Shown: in pieces, positions 34,152 to 42,878 of the stretch
Position numbering within the stretch: the first letter of the stretch is position 1
How the letters are laid out: each line of letters opens with the position of its first letter
Source of the DNA: an uncultured Flavobacteriales bacterium
Lineage (GTDB): Bacteria > Bacteroidota > Bacteroidia > Flavobacteriales_G > Salibacteraceae
NCBI GenBank assembly: GCA_943788725.1
Contig: CALSRJ010000005.1
Coordinates: forward strand, 62,001-126,000
Direction: 5' to 3'
DNA length: 64,000 nucleotides
Position numbers and translations under genes: made by a program
The notes under the pieces: model-generated
The model's database searches: none
The model's input: only the letters and a program-made list of their open reading frames with translations
Told to the model about the DNA's origin: nothing

Positions 34152-35048
34152 TTAGCAACATCCGGATCCCGGGGTACAACTGGCATTTTGCTCGGCTAAA
34201 TCAGCAATCTTGATCTTGGGTTTTGTCGCCTTTTCCCCCGGCTTCTGGGCGAATACGGTCACGCTATAGATTCCAACACCTCCTTGGTTGAAGCTCGCTA
34301 CCTCCTCTGGGCTTAGGTACGTAGAGAGGATGTCGTTCGGAATGGAAATCGTTTTTTCCTTCTGTACCGTGATGTGTCCGAATCCTTGTGCTTCAATGAA
34401 ACCGAGGTAGGCATCGCGTTGAATGGCTCCCGAGACACAACCGGCGTACATCTCTGCATCTTGGCGTAGGCTTTCAGGAAGGTCGCCCACCAAAACGATG
34501 TCGGAGATACTGAAATGGCCACCTGGCTTCAAGACGCGGAAGATATCGGCAATCACCGCCTGCTTGTTTGGAACCAAGTTCAATACACAGTTGCTCACCA
34601 CTACGTCAGCGCTGTTGTCAACAACGGGCATGGTTTCGATGTCGCCATGCCGGAATTCTACGTTGTTGTAACCGAGCTTCTCCGCGTTCTCCCGCGCTTT
34701 TTGAATCATCGCATCTGTGAAATCGATGCCGATCACTTTTCCGGTGACTCCGGTTTCATGACGCGCTACGAAGCAGTCGTTTCCTGCACCTGATCCTAGA
34801 TCGATAACCGTGTCTCCAGGTTTGATTTGGGCGAACTGCGTAGGAAGACCGCATCCAAGACCGAGGTCGGCGTCGGCGGCGTATCCATCTACAGTGGTAT
34901 AGTCATCTGTCATGATGTTGTACACTTCTTTGGTCACTTCGGTGGCTCCACAACATGAAGCTGCGTTTAATGCCTTTTCGTTGTTGGCGATCTCGGTGTA
35001 TTTATCCCGCACAATCGCTTTGAGTTGTTCTTCTGTTTGCATGATCAT
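34152..35048 (-). CDS. arsM: Arsenite S-adenosylmethionine methyltransferase
   Basis: 298 residues from the ATG at 35048 (four bases after arsR; a second ATG at 35042 is possible). ArsM methylates arsenite using SAM, giving mono- to trimethylated forms. The Rossmann motif VIDLGSGAGND (81-91) binds SAM. Three conserved cysteines that hold As(III) are visible: GLGCGLP (Cys66), SNCVLNL (Cys154) and YAGCVSG (Cys204). An SCCGATE pair near the N-terminus and a C-terminal tail ASCTPGSGCC add cysteines that could bind arsenic or pass it on. It is second in the operon between arsR and arsC with gaps of 4-5 bases. Confidence 0.96.
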   Translation of the reverse strand: MIMQTEEQLKAIVRDKYTEIANNEKALNAASCCGATEVTKEVYNIMTDDYTTVDGYAADADLGLGCGLPTQFAQIKPGDTVIDLGSGAGNDCFVARHETGVTGKVIGIDFTDAMIQKARENAEKLGYNNVEFRHGDIETMPVVDNSADVVVSNCVLNLVPNKQAVIADIFRVLKPGGHFSISDIVLVGDLPESLRQDAEMYAGCVSGAIQRDAYLGFIEAQGFGHITVQKEKTISIPNDILSTYLSPEEVASFNQGGVGIYSVTVFAQKPGEKATKPKIKIADLAEQNASCTPGSGCC

Positions 35049-35052
35049 GAAT

Positions 35053-35388
35053 TTAGCAGCACCCCTCTCCACGAGAAGCGTCGTATTGATCGAATAGTTC
35101 GTTGAATAATGTGCGGATCGAATTCCAAGCCTCAGGGTTGATGCAATAGCACATCGATGTGCCCTCTATCGTTCCTTGGATGATACCGATTCCTTTGAGT
35201 TCTTTTAAGTGCTGGGATACCGTTGCCTGTGCAAGGCCTAATTCCTGCACCAAATCACTGTTGATGCAAGCATTGGCCTTGAGCAAATGCTGGATGATGG
35301 CAACCCGTGCTGGATGGCCCATCGCTTTTGCGATGTTGCTCAATGCGTTTTGTTTCTCCGTAAAGAGATCTGTTTTGGTGAGTCCCAT
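35053..35388 (-). CDS. arsR: ArsR-family arsenic-responsive repressor
   Basis: 111 residues, a winged-helix repressor. The DNA-binding core reads GHPARVAIIQHLLKANACINSDL followed by the recognition helix ATVSQHLKELKGIGI. Possible As(III) ligands are Cys in NACINSD, the MCYCIN pair, and the C-terminal GEGCC. The classical ELCVCDL motif of plasmid ArsR is not present, so the metalloid site must be arranged differently. It is first in the arsR-arsM-arsC-acr3 operon and is expected to repress it until arsenite binds. The 101-bp region upstream holds a terminator of the preceding gene and presumably the operator, which I could not delimit. Confidence 0.93.
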   Translation of the reverse strand: MGLTKTDLFTEKQNALSNIAKAMGHPARVAIIQHLLKANACINSDLVQELGLAQATVSQHLKELKGIGIIQGTIEGTSMCYCINPEAWNSIRTLFNELFDQYDASRGEGCC

Positions 35389-35435
35389 GGTGATTTATTC
35401 ATTGCAATATTACGATGATTAAACGGAGATGCAAG

Positions 35436-35462
35436 AAACCCCGCTAATTAATTGCGGGGTTC
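35436..35462 (-). terminator. Probable Rho-independent terminator upstream of arsR
   Basis: On the minus strand AACCCCGC, a 9-base AT-rich loop (AATTAATTA), then GCGGGGTT followed by TCTT. It probably ends the DUF2892 gene transcript before the ars operon; the T-tract is short. Confidence 0.6.
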
Positions 35463-35489
35463 ACATGCTAATTGGCTATGAATGAGGAA

Positions 35490-35702
35490 CTAAGATTTCG
35501 CTTTCTTCCTCAGACTGCTCAACCCAAAAGGCCAGTAAAGCGGACAAAAACTGATAAAACTGGTCAAAAAGAAGATCGCTGCAAGCGCTAATCCGATGAT
35601 GGCGATGGTTCCGCTGATGATCTCTGCATACCACAAGCCTACAACTCCAAGTGCGAGGATCACCCTGATGATCCGATCGGTCATTCCCATGTTCTTTTTC
35701 AT
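35490..35702 (-). CDS. DUF2892 (YgaP-like) small membrane protein
   Basis: 70 residues with two transmembrane helices. It begins with MTDRIIRVILAL and continues to SFCPLYWPFG, the DUF2892/YgaP transmembrane signature that normally follows DRxxR near the N-terminus and contains a CPLY motif. In other bacteria this domain is fused to or found beside rhodanese proteins and sulphur or metalloid stress genes. The gene sits between the ars operon and chrA on the same strand but is separated from arsR by a terminator. Function unknown; the context suggests an oxyanion- or thiol-stress gene. Confidence 0.82.
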   Translation of the reverse strand: MKKNMGMTDRIIRVILALGVVGLWYAEIISGTIAIIGLALAAIFFLTSFISFCPLYWPFGLSSLRKKAKS

Positions 35703-35793
35703 TGGTCGCGTATTTAGTTTGACCCATCAAAGCTAGGGGCTATTGGAGCGGCAGAACGTGACGGATGTCACCTAGAAAGGATGATCCAAGTGC

Positions 35794-36927
35794 TTATATG
35801 AGCGACAAAAGAAATCCGGCAGCTGCTCCAAAAACGATCAGCCACATGGAGCTGAGGCGTTTGAAGCCGAAGAAAAAGGCGGTAGTCATCCCCGCTATAG
35901 CGATGGCCTTCCAGTCGGTTAGAGAGGAAGTGGTCATATTTACGAGCACCGATACCATCACCGCAACTGCTGCCACATTTACAGAGTCTAAAAATCCCCG
36001 TAGGAGCGCAGATGATCGCATCTTAGGGATGAGCGGATTCAAAATCCAAACGAACAGAAAGGAAGGAAGGAACATTCCAAAGGTGGCTGCTGCTGCTCCG
36101 GCCCATCCTCCGAGTTGGTAACCAACAAAGGTGGAGGTAGACAACACAGGGCCTGGGGTGAATTGCCCAACAGCAATAGCGTCCATTAATTGCTGTGTGG
36201 ATAGCCAACCTTTCGCGACCAACTCGGCATCCAAATAGGCGAAGAGAACATATCCACTTCCGTATAATACGGCCCCTACTTTAAGAAAAGTCAAAAAGAT
36301 CTTGGTCGTAGAAACTTTGGCAATGGCAACAGAGGTCGATGGAAGAATGGCAAGTGGCAAAAGGCTTCCAAGTCCCCCCTTTGGACGATCTCGAAAATAG
36401 AAGAAGAGCGCTCCGGCTACCCCGGCAATAAGAAGGGCCGCGATCTCGTTCACGCCCAAGAGGGCTAATGCAAGAACAATGGCTCCAAGGATCCCTAGGG
36501 TTGTGTTCTTGACTGCCTTTTTTCCCAATTTGAGAATGGCGCCTACGATAACGACGAGGACTGCGGGTTTGATTCCCTCGATGAAGGGTTCTACCGCGGG
36601 TAATTGACCGTATTGTTCGTAAAACCACGCCAGTCCCGCGGTGATGAGTACCGCGGGAAAGATGAAGCTGAAACCCGCTACAAAAAGTCCAGGAATTCCT
36701 GCCCGTTCATGACCACAATGCATCGTCATTTCAGTGGAATTCGGACCCGGAATCAGGTTCGTCGCGCCCATGAGGTCAAGGAAATGTTCGCGGCTCATCC
36801 ACTTGCGCTTGTTGACCACCTCTTCCTCCATCAAGGCGATGTGGGCAGCGGGGCCACCGAAGCCAATCACGCCTAGTTTAAAGAACAATGTAAAGACCTC
36901 CATGAGGCCGCCTTTTTCCTTCGTCAT
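35794..36927 (-). CDS. chrA: Chromate transporter, bidomain ChrA
   Basis: 377 residues containing two tandem CHR domains. The first has the signature GFGGPAAHIALMEEEVV and LIPGPNSTEM; the second begins VLYGSGYVLFAYLDAELV and includes IAVGQFTPGPVLSTSTFVG. ChrA exports chromate from the cytoplasm. The length and duplicated arrangement fit the long-chain bidomain group. It is transcribed in the same direction as the ars operon but is a separate unit, 11 bp downstream of the LuxE-like gene. Its proximity to ars genes suggests a cluster of oxyanion resistance. No dedicated ChrB-type regulator is visible. Confidence 0.93.
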   Translation of the reverse strand: MTKEKGGLMEVFTLFFKLGVIGFGGPAAHIALMEEEVVNKRKWMSREHFLDLMGATNLIPGPNSTEMTMHCGHERAGIPGLFVAGFSFIFPAVLITAGLAWFYEQYGQLPAVEPFIEGIKPAVLVVIVGAILKLGKKAVKNTTLGILGAIVLALALLGVNEIAALLIAGVAGALFFYFRDRPKGGLGSLLPLAILPSTSVAIAKVSTTKIFLTFLKVGAVLYGSGYVLFAYLDAELVAKGWLSTQQLMDAIAVGQFTPGPVLSTSTFVGYQLGGWAGAAAATFGMFLPSFLFVWILNPLIPKMRSSALLRGFLDSVNVAAVAVMVSVLVNMTTSSLTDWKAIAIAGMTTAFFFGFKRLSSMWLIVFGAAAGFLLSLI

Positions 36928-36938
36928 TTCAATTCGGG

Positions 36939-37919
36939 TTAAGTGTAAAGTAGGTTACAGCCGCGTAAATCGCTGTGGTCCAAACGGCCCTCCACGGAAA
37001 ATGTTCCGTCCTCCTTTACAATTCCGATGTCTTGCGTCTGAATGAAGGAGCAACTGTGATAATTCGCCAGGTCGATGAAGGCCAAAAGTCCTCGTTTTCC
37101 CGGTTCCAAAATCCGCAAGGGATCACTGATCTCTGTGGTGTATGCCCTCATCCACCGGGGTGGCGTGAAGGAGTGACCGTCTCGCATATATCCTTGGGAA
37201 AGGAGTTCGGTCATCCCGTATTCCGAGTGGATCTGGGAAGATGGAAAGCCTTTTTTAATCGCTCGGTGCAATTCACTGCGCGTCATCTCTTCACGCCTTC
37301 CTTTCATGCCCCCGGTCTCCATCACGATGAGCTCAGGAAAGTCTACCACAACCTGCTCCGCCGTGTCGAGCAGCGCATAGCTCACCCCAAAGAGTACGGT
37401 CGCCTTCTTTTCTTGTTTCAATGCTAGAAGCGTTTCAGTCAACTGCTCGGGTTGACCGAGTAAAAAACAAGACCTGGGGTCGGCTTTGGCAATGAATCGA
37501 TCTACCATGTATACGAGCGATGAATCACCATTCTCGATGTAAGAAGGGAGAAGAGCCAGCACCACCTGTTCATTCAATGGGCCGTACAAGCCTTCAAAAT
37601 GGGAGGTAGAGAGTGCATCGTAAAGCGAAAGGTCGTGCACGTGATGGGTTGACCGCTCTATTCCAGATGTTCCACTGCTCATGAACGAAGCTTCTTGATG
37701 TGGACTGCAGGAAAGGCGCAGGTGCTTGAACAATTCGATCGGAAGAAAGGGAGGGGTGTTTAGATCTAGATGTTCGGCACGGTAAACGTCTTGAACGAAA
37801 CGGCCATATGGAACGTTGTTCTTTAACTGGAATTCAAAAGCTTCGCTTGCCAATGCGGCAAAGTCCTCGTCTGAGGTAACGGAAGCGATTCGGTCTATGA
37901 TTGTTACTTTCGAGTTCAT
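36939..37919 (-). CDS. LuxE/PaaK-like acyl-protein synthetase family protein
   Basis: About 326 residues from the ATG at 37919. It belongs to the adenylate-forming superfamily: SSGTSG (81-86) is the ATP-phosphate loop and SEYGMTELLSQGY the second adenylation signature, with a late DIGIV/LDHSDLRG segment. LuxE activates fatty acids as acyl-AMP and passes the acyl group to a protein; here no luxC/luxD partners are present, and homologues in Bacteroidota occur alone, so the substrate is unknown. The start codon shares its CATG with the divergent lipoprotein gene. The chrA gene begins 11 bases downstream, so the two may be cotranscribed, though a functional link is not apparent. Confidence 0.85.
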   Translation of the reverse strand: MNSKVTIIDRIASVTSDEDFAALASEAFEFQLKNNVPYGRFVQDVYRAEHLDLNTPPFLPIELFKHLRLSCSPHQEASFMSSGTSGIERSTHHVHDLSLYDALSTSHFEGLYGPLNEQVVLALLPSYIENGDSSLVYMVDRFIAKADPRSCFLLGQPEQLTETLLALKQEKKATVLFGVSYALLDTAEQVVVDFPELIVMETGGMKGRREEMTRSELHRAIKKGFPSSQIHSEYGMTELLSQGYMRDGHSFTPPRWMRAYTTEISDPLRILEPGKRGLLAFIDLANYHSCSFIQTQDIGIVKEDGTFSVEGRLDHSDLRGCNLLYT

Positions 37920-38418
37920 GCAACGCAAGCACGCATATCAGTTATCAAAGGTAATGGCATTTGCCATGGCTCTAGGCGTGACCATGGCGTGTAAAAAGAT
38001 CAAGTGCGAAGAGCCAGCACCGGTGCTCAGCTATGACACCTTGATGTTAGATGATACGCGGGAGAACCTGGTTTTTAAAACTGAATTCGAAGATTGCCAG
38101 GGCGACATTGGAAACCTTGGCGCGGTTGACTCAAATACCATTCGCTCGGTCAGAACCTTTTTGTTTGAACAGATCGACGGTGAATGGAAGCGCTGGTATC
38201 CAGCGAACCTTGCCGATACCTCCAGCTTTTTTAGCGTCATTCCAGCATCGAAGAAAAACCGCGAAGGATGGCTCCTTAAAGGAACCGTAGTGCAGAGCTT
38301 TCCCTTGGTGCAGCTCTACCAAGGTCGAGACACCATCCGCTTGGAGACCTATATCCTAGATCAAGCTGGTAACAAGAGCAACCGGGTTCAAAGCGTACCC
38401 TACGTCTTTCAATTCTAG
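37918..38418 (+). CDS. Lipoprotein, function unknown
   Basis: 166 residues. An open frame begins at 37816, inside the LuxE-like gene on the other strand; I prefer the ATG at 37918, which gives a lipoprotein signal (QRKHAYQLSKVMAFAMAL then VTMAC with Cys25). The mature part is beta-rich, with the pattern FEDCQGDIGN and RLETYILDQAGNKSN, reminiscent of small Ig-like exported domains of Bacteroidota. I do not recognise it. The ATG overlaps the divergent LuxE-like start (both within CATG 37917-37920), so each gene must be transcribed from inside the other or initiate lower. It is convergent with the Na/Pi cotransporter gene. Confidence 0.7.
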   Translation: MQRKHAYQLSKVMAFAMALGVTMACKKIKCEEPAPVLSYDTLMLDDTRENLVFKTEFEDCQGDIGNLGAVDSNTIRSVRTFLFEQIDGEWKRWYPANLADTSSFFSVIPASKKNREGWLLKGTVVQSFPLVQLYQGRDTIRLETYILDQAGNKSNRVQSVPYVFQF

Positions 38419-38433
38419 GTTGTCCGACTGCTT

Positions 38434-40122
38434 CTAGAACTTACCTGCAAGGGCTTCGTTCACGTTCATCGATAGATCACCAATTCGTTCTAGGCTAGCA
38501 AAAAGGTCGCTGTAAATCATTCCGTTCTGGAAGTCGTACTCTCCTTTTTCGATCTTTTCTAGGTGCTGCTTCCGCATTGAATCACGCTTCTTGTCGATAT
38601 CCAACTCAAGCTTTGCAGCGTGCGGTAAGTCAACATGTGCAGATCCCAACTCAAGGTTTTTCATCATGTTCTCCAAGGAGTCTTCTACAAGCTTGAAGAG
38701 CTTTAAAAGAGCTTCTCTTTGATCTGAGCTGAACCAGATCTTTCGATCGTGCTTTTTGTCGAGCCCTACAGACATTTGATAACAGATGTCGCTCATTTGC
38801 TCTAGTTCCTTGATAACGCTCAGCATGGTTCGCACTAGCATGGAAGATTCAGCTGAAAGTTGCTTACTCGAAACTTTCATCAGGTAGTTGGTCACTTCGG
38901 CCTCGATGTTGTCCGTGATTTCTTCGTACTTCTTGATGCGCTTCACCAATTTTTTGACCTTCTTCTTGTCTTTTTCTACGAGCAGCTCTTTGACCATGCG
39001 CACGTGGCGAAGAGAGATTTCACTGAATTTCACGACTTCCTTTTTAGCTTCAAGAAGGGCGAGCTCAGAAGTGCCCATCAACCCCGTTCCAATGTATTCC
39101 AAGTGGAAGATTTCGTCGTCCTCCCCTTTCGACGGAACAGATTTGATCGCCATTTTCACGAGGAAAGGAACAAACCAGATGAGCAACATGACGTTGGCCA
39201 AGTTGAAGAACGTGTGGAAGTAAGAAAGGGCAAAAGGAATGGATTCCGCGTCTTCAAAAGGCGAAGTGTTGCCCATGACAGTTTGCGAAAACCAATCGAT
39301 CAATTGCAAGGCAAAAGGAAGCACCAATACCATCCATGTAACGCCAATGATGTTGAACATCGAGTGAATCCTAGCCGACCGTTTTGCATGCACATTACCG
39401 ACGAAGGAGGCCAATTCTGCGGTGATGGTTGTTCCAATGTTTTCACCCAAGATCATGGCGGCAGCTAAAGGGAACGGTATCCATCCATTGTTGCACATCA
39501 CGAAGGTCAGCGTCATCGCCGCGCTCGACGATTGTACAATGATGGTAACCGCTGCGCCGATCAGCACGAACATCAAGTTCGTAAGTAAACCAGGCTCAAA
39601 CCCAGCGAGAAATGAAAGGACTTCTGGATTTTCTTTGAGATCTGGAACTGCATCTTTCAACGCCGAGAGTCCTAAAAAGAGGATCGCAAAACCGATCAGG
39701 AATTCACCTGTGCTCTTTACCCTCGAATTTCCAATCAAGCTCATCGGCAAGCCGAAGGCAATCATGGGTAGGGAGAGGGTGACAATCTTGAATTTGAAGC
39801 CGAAATAGGAAACAATCCAACCCGTAATGGTGGTGCCAATGTTGGCACCCATCATTACTCCGGCAGACTCTACCAAGGAGAGCAGTCCGGCATTTACGAA
39901 GCTCACTGTCATCACCGTAGTGGCTGATGACGACTGAACTAAACTTGTAATGATAAATCCGGTGATTACGCCGAAGAATCGATTCTTCGTCATCGCACCA
40001 AGAATTTCCCGGAGCTTTTGTCCGGCGGCTTTTTGAATGCCTTCGCTCATGACCTTCATACCGTAGATGAAGAATCCGAGCGCGCCCATCAGGACGAGAA
40101 AGTCATAGAAAGAATAGTTCAC
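38434..40122 (-). CDS. Na+/phosphate cotransporter with C-terminal PhoU-like domain
   Basis: About 562 residues from a GTG start (no ATG precedes it after the upstream stop). The two inverted NaPi-II repeats carry the signatures LVQSSSATTV (62-70) and IIVQSSSAAMTLTF (195-208), which form the sodium and phosphate sites. About nine hydrophobic helices are followed from ~residue 350 by a soluble helical PhoU-like region (VVKFSEISLRHVRMV ... LASLERIGDLS). It imports inorganic phosphate using the sodium gradient; the PhoU-like part may gate it or signal to the kinase. It starts 22 bp after the phosphate-porin gene, so the two are probably cotranscribed and feed phosphate across both membranes. Confidence 0.93.
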   Translation of the reverse strand: MNYSFYDFLVLMGALGFFIYGMKVMSEGIQKAAGQKLREILGAMTKNRFFGVITGFIITSLVQSSSATTVMTVSFVNAGLLSLVESAGVMMGANIGTTITGWIVSYFGFKFKIVTLSLPMIAFGLPMSLIGNSRVKSTGEFLIGFAILFLGLSALKDAVPDLKENPEVLSFLAGFEPGLLTNLMFVLIGAAVTIIVQSSSAAMTLTFVMCNNGWIPFPLAAAMILGENIGTTITAELASFVGNVHAKRSARIHSMFNIIGVTWMVLVLPFALQLIDWFSQTVMGNTSPFEDAESIPFALSYFHTFFNLANVMLLIWFVPFLVKMAIKSVPSKGEDDEIFHLEYIGTGLMGTSELALLEAKKEVVKFSEISLRHVRMVKELLVEKDKKKVKKLVKRIKKYEEITDNIEAEVTNYLMKVSSKQLSAESSMLVRTMLSVIKELEQMSDICYQMSVGLDKKHDRKIWFSSDQREALLKLFKLVEDSLENMMKNLELGSAHVDLPHAAKLELDIDKKRDSMRKQHLEKIEKGEYDFQNGMIYSDLFASLERIGDLSMNVNEALAGKF

Positions 40123-40144
40123 GAGTCGAGCAGGTTAAGTTCGG

Positions 40145-41350
40145 TTAGAATGAGAGTTCAGTTTGGAAACGAAAGATCAAGTTCTCGTCAGCAAAGGTTG
40201 TACTTAGGCCTCGCTCGTATGTTAAGTCAGTCTGAACTTTTACGTTATGACCAAGAAAATATCGAGAAAGTCCAAGGGTGTACTGTTCTACGTTCCCTAC
40301 ATCGCTGGCCAAGCCAGAAAGCTTCATGGTTCGCGTATACCTTCCCGCCAACTCCAAATTATTCTCAAATAGGTAGCCCGCCTGTCCAGAATAAGCGAAC
40401 CCCTGGCGGTATGCATTCCCGTTGGCATCTCTGAAATCGCCTAAACTACTCTCTCTGTATGCCGTCTCGATGAGCACAGACCATCCCTTGTATTTGAACA
40501 TCATATCCGCCATGAGGGAAAGCAAGTCGGATTCAACATATGCTCCAGTAGTATCAATCAGGATTTTACCCAACTGACCTCCTGACCGAATGGCTCCTAC
40601 ATTGTAGTCGCCGGTTACACCAATAGACAGTTTGGGCGTTTCTTCCCGCGAAAGGTCGGAAGAGACATAATCGCCTTTTGACGTGAAACTTCCCATTGGA
40701 AGGAATTCGACGCGTCCAGTATATTCCAATCCACCTGCATCTGTGTTGATATAATTTCTGCCCTCGCCCAGCGAAATGGCCTCAGCGAAAATTAGGCGGG
40801 CATCGCCTAATTTGAACTTATGGCGAAACTGGACACCAAAATCGCGGTCGATGTTAAAGCGACTGTTCAGTAAGCTTCGGTCGACGAATTGTAGTTTTTG
40901 GGAAGAGATGACTCGTTCGCGGTTACCCGGAAGCTTGGTCTGCCCAAACCAAATCTGATGGCCCTTGAGAAATTCGTACTTGACCACGGCATCCATGACC
41001 AACCTAGCCGTGTTTCCTACCAATGACCCGTCATCTCTGTAACGCGTATCGCGGTTGCTAAGACCAATCTCGATTTTGTAGGTGAAGCGAGGGTCAAATG
41101 CAAAACCTCCAAACTTGAGACGTACCCTACGCGTTAACGCATTTAGAGCAGGGTCAAAATCTTCCCCCAAGGCTTGCTCTGCGATGAATAAGTTCTGAAT
41201 GCGCGCATTCATCTGGATGGATCCGGATGAGTCGGCCGCAACGAAGCGGATGCCCGATCCGAATTTTGGATAGGTAATGTTCTGAGCAAGGAGTTGACCA
41301 GACACGATCAACAGTAGGCAGGTCAATGCGGTTTTGAGTGTAGGTTTCAT
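40145..41350 (-). CDS. Phosphate-selective porin, OprP/OprO-like
   Basis: 401 residues. A signal peptide (MKPTLKTALTCLLLIVSGQ...) precedes a barrel of alternating strands. The early segment NARIQNLFIAE and the conserved TRRVRLKFGGFAFDPRFTYK, then WFGQTKLPGNRERVIS, are typical of the Porin_O_P family. The last strand ends ENLIFRFQTELSF, with the terminal aromatic needed for BAM insertion. These trimeric porins let phosphate or polyphosphate cross the outer membrane through an arginine ladder. It lies just upstream of the Na+/phosphate cotransporter gene in the same direction. The 257-bp upstream region holds a candidate operator shared with the beta-helix gene. Confidence 0.9.
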   Translation of the reverse strand: MKPTLKTALTCLLLIVSGQLLAQNITYPKFGSGIRFVAADSSGSIQMNARIQNLFIAEQALGEDFDPALNALTRRVRLKFGGFAFDPRFTYKIEIGLSNRDTRYRDDGSLVGNTARLVMDAVVKYEFLKGHQIWFGQTKLPGNRERVISSQKLQFVDRSLLNSRFNIDRDFGVQFRHKFKLGDARLIFAEAISLGEGRNYINTDAGGLEYTGRVEFLPMGSFTSKGDYVSSDLSREETPKLSIGVTGDYNVGAIRSGGQLGKILIDTTGAYVESDLLSLMADMMFKYKGWSVLIETAYRESSLGDFRDANGNAYRQGFAYSGQAGYLFENNLELAGRYTRTMKLSGLASDVGNVEQYTLGLSRYFLGHNVKVQTDLTYERGLSTTFADENLIFRFQTELSF

Positions 41351-41422
41351 GACCGCAAAATTTTAATTTCTTCATCTAGGGTTAGCGCCTAGGCAAACTA
41401 CATAACATATTCTTAAAACATG

Positions 41423-41441
41423 ATTAAGGTTGTGGTTACGT
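41423..41441 (-). promoter_or_regulatory. Candidate Pho-type operator upstream of the porin
   Basis: On the minus strand this reads ACGTAACCACAACCTTAAT, 73-91 bp upstream of the porin ATG. The ends ACGTAAC and CTTAAT recur with a one-base spacing difference 75-92 bp upstream of the beta-helix gene. The role is inferred from recurrence and context. Confidence 0.4.
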
Positions 41442-41551
41442 CAAAAGCTGAAAAAAGGGCGCGGATCCCTTATGGTTAAAAGGATTTTGACGTCGAGCGG
41501 CCAACGATCAATATTGGCATGTAAAATCCTCAATGTTAACCGTACGTAAAC

Positions 41552-41576
41552 AAAAAGGCCGCCCAAGAGGGCGGCC
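41552..41576 (-). terminator. Rho-independent terminator of the beta-helix lipoprotein gene
   Basis: On the minus strand GGCCGCCC, loop TCTT, GGGCGGCC, then TTTTTG. It lies 31 bp after the beta-helix gene and isolates it from the porin unit. Confidence 0.85.
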
Positions 41577-41607
41577 ATGTCAATTCAAGAAGAAAACTAA
41601 GGACTAG

Positions 41608-42804
41608 TTAAAGCGATTTAGACCATCCTGAGCGCCAGTTTGTACCCGCCCCTGATGCACCATCACCTACGGCAGCGTTAATCTTGTCAGCTGCCGAAGT
41701 ACTGTCGGCTACCGTATCGAATCCTTTGATTTCAAAAATGTCGCCTACGTTGCTGATGCTGATGTTGGAAAGGACCAGCTCACCTCCAGCAAGGTTTGAC
41801 ACAGTAATCGCATGCTCGACGTCGAGCCCATCGCTGAAATTATCGATGATCACATTTGAAATATTCGCCTTGGTGCCTTCGCGGAGCTTGATGCCATCTG
41901 CCTCGCCGTAACCCGTGAGCGTCAGGTTGGTCAATGTTGGATTCGAATACGGTGAAGCTGCGTTGTCGTCGCCATTGTTGTCGGCCTCAATGCCCCGGTC
42001 TCCGATACCATCGATCTGCTCGGCGATCCAATACGAGCCGGAACCTACCCATCCATACGTCCAGTCGAAGCAATCGTCTCCCGATCCAGTCGAGATCAAA
42101 TAATCTGCTTGCACACTACCACCAAAAAACTCAAAACCATCGTCATTTCCCATGTACGATTGGAGATAGGAAACAGACGTTCCAGACCCAACCCCGTTGA
42201 AGGTGAATCCATTGTGTTCCTTTTCGTCGTTGATTGCATTTCCCGTATACTCTACCCGTACGTATCGAAGTGTGCCCGAATTGTCGTCTGAAGCCGACCC
42301 GCCGTACAATACGTCTCCAACTTCAGCAGTTGCTTCTGATCCATTGTTGATCGGTGCCTTTCCACATAGGATAATACCTCCCCAGTCGCCCGAAGCAGGA
42401 CTTGCAGCTCCAGAAGTGAATATGATTGGCTCGGTCGCCGTTCCGATGGCTTCAAAGCGAGCTCCTCTTTCTATTAAGAGGTAGGCCACAGACTCGTTGG
42501 GGTCAGATTTGATCATCGTGCCGGCTGGAATAGTCAAAACCGCACCACTCTTTACGTGCACTCCCCCTGAGAGTGTATACACTACATCGGCGTCTAAAGT
42601 CATGTCAGCACTGATGTTTCCTGAAAGCACAGAGTCTGCATCGTTGTCATAGGTGCAGCTGTTGTCTTCTTTCTTGGCTTTCTCATCGTAATTGTTTGCG
42701 TTCGGGTCGGTGCAACCTTTCTTGCTACAAGAGGAAAGCGTGATGGCCCCGAGCACTAACATCGCGAGGGTAATTTTCTTGATCATGGTAAATGTTGATT
42801 TCAT
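41608..42804 (-). CDS. Right-handed beta-helix lipoprotein in the phosphate cluster
   Basis: 398 residues. The start at 42804 is used, with an alternative ATG at 42786 (MIKKITLAML). A lipobox LSSC is followed by KKGCTDPNANNYDEKA, a cysteine motif frequent in Bacteroidota surface proteins. The rest is a long parallel beta-helix (GGVHVKSGAVLTIPAGTMI, GGIILCGKAPINN, FSDGLDVEHAITVSN) of the pectate-lyase-like shape but with no recognisable catalytic site. I recall such proteins beside TonB receptors of phosphate-limited marine flavobacteria, where a role in binding phosphorylated substrate is suspected; this is not proven. It precedes its own terminator and lies downstream of the TonB receptor gene, with an operator-like element in the gap. 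Confidence 0.82.
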   Translation of the reverse strand: MKSTFTMIKKITLAMLVLGAITLSSCSKKGCTDPNANNYDEKAKKEDNSCTYDNDADSVLSGNISADMTLDADVVYTLSGGVHVKSGAVLTIPAGTMIKSDPNESVAYLLIERGARFEAIGTATEPIIFTSGAASPASGDWGGIILCGKAPINNGSEATAEVGDVLYGGSASDDNSGTLRYVRVEYTGNAINDEKEHNGFTFNGVGSGTSVSYLQSYMGNDDGFEFFGGSVQADYLISTGSGDDCFDWTYGWVGSGSYWIAEQIDGIGDRGIEADNNGDDNAASPYSNPTLTNLTLTGYGEADGIKLREGTKANISNVIIDNFSDGLDVEHAITVSNLAGGELVLSNISISNVGDIFEIKGFDTVADSTSAADKINAAVGDGASGAGTNWRSGWSKSL

Positions 42805-42878
42805 GTTTTTTCTTTTGATTTCAAGGGCAAAGCAACGGGGTGAATCTTACCTGTTCATTGCATCCTTCCTATGGCTCA

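Noticed and set aside
38860-39468. A 202-codon frame antisense to the Na+/Pi cotransporter gene
   Set aside because: It is His/Phe/Gln-rich nonsense composition, typical of the reverse strand of a helical membrane protein gene.
41461-41550. Further TTAA/GTTAA motifs between the porin promoter and the beta-helix gene terminator
   Set aside because: They lack the paired spacing seen in the two good elements, and AT-rich intergenic DNA yields such short words by chance.
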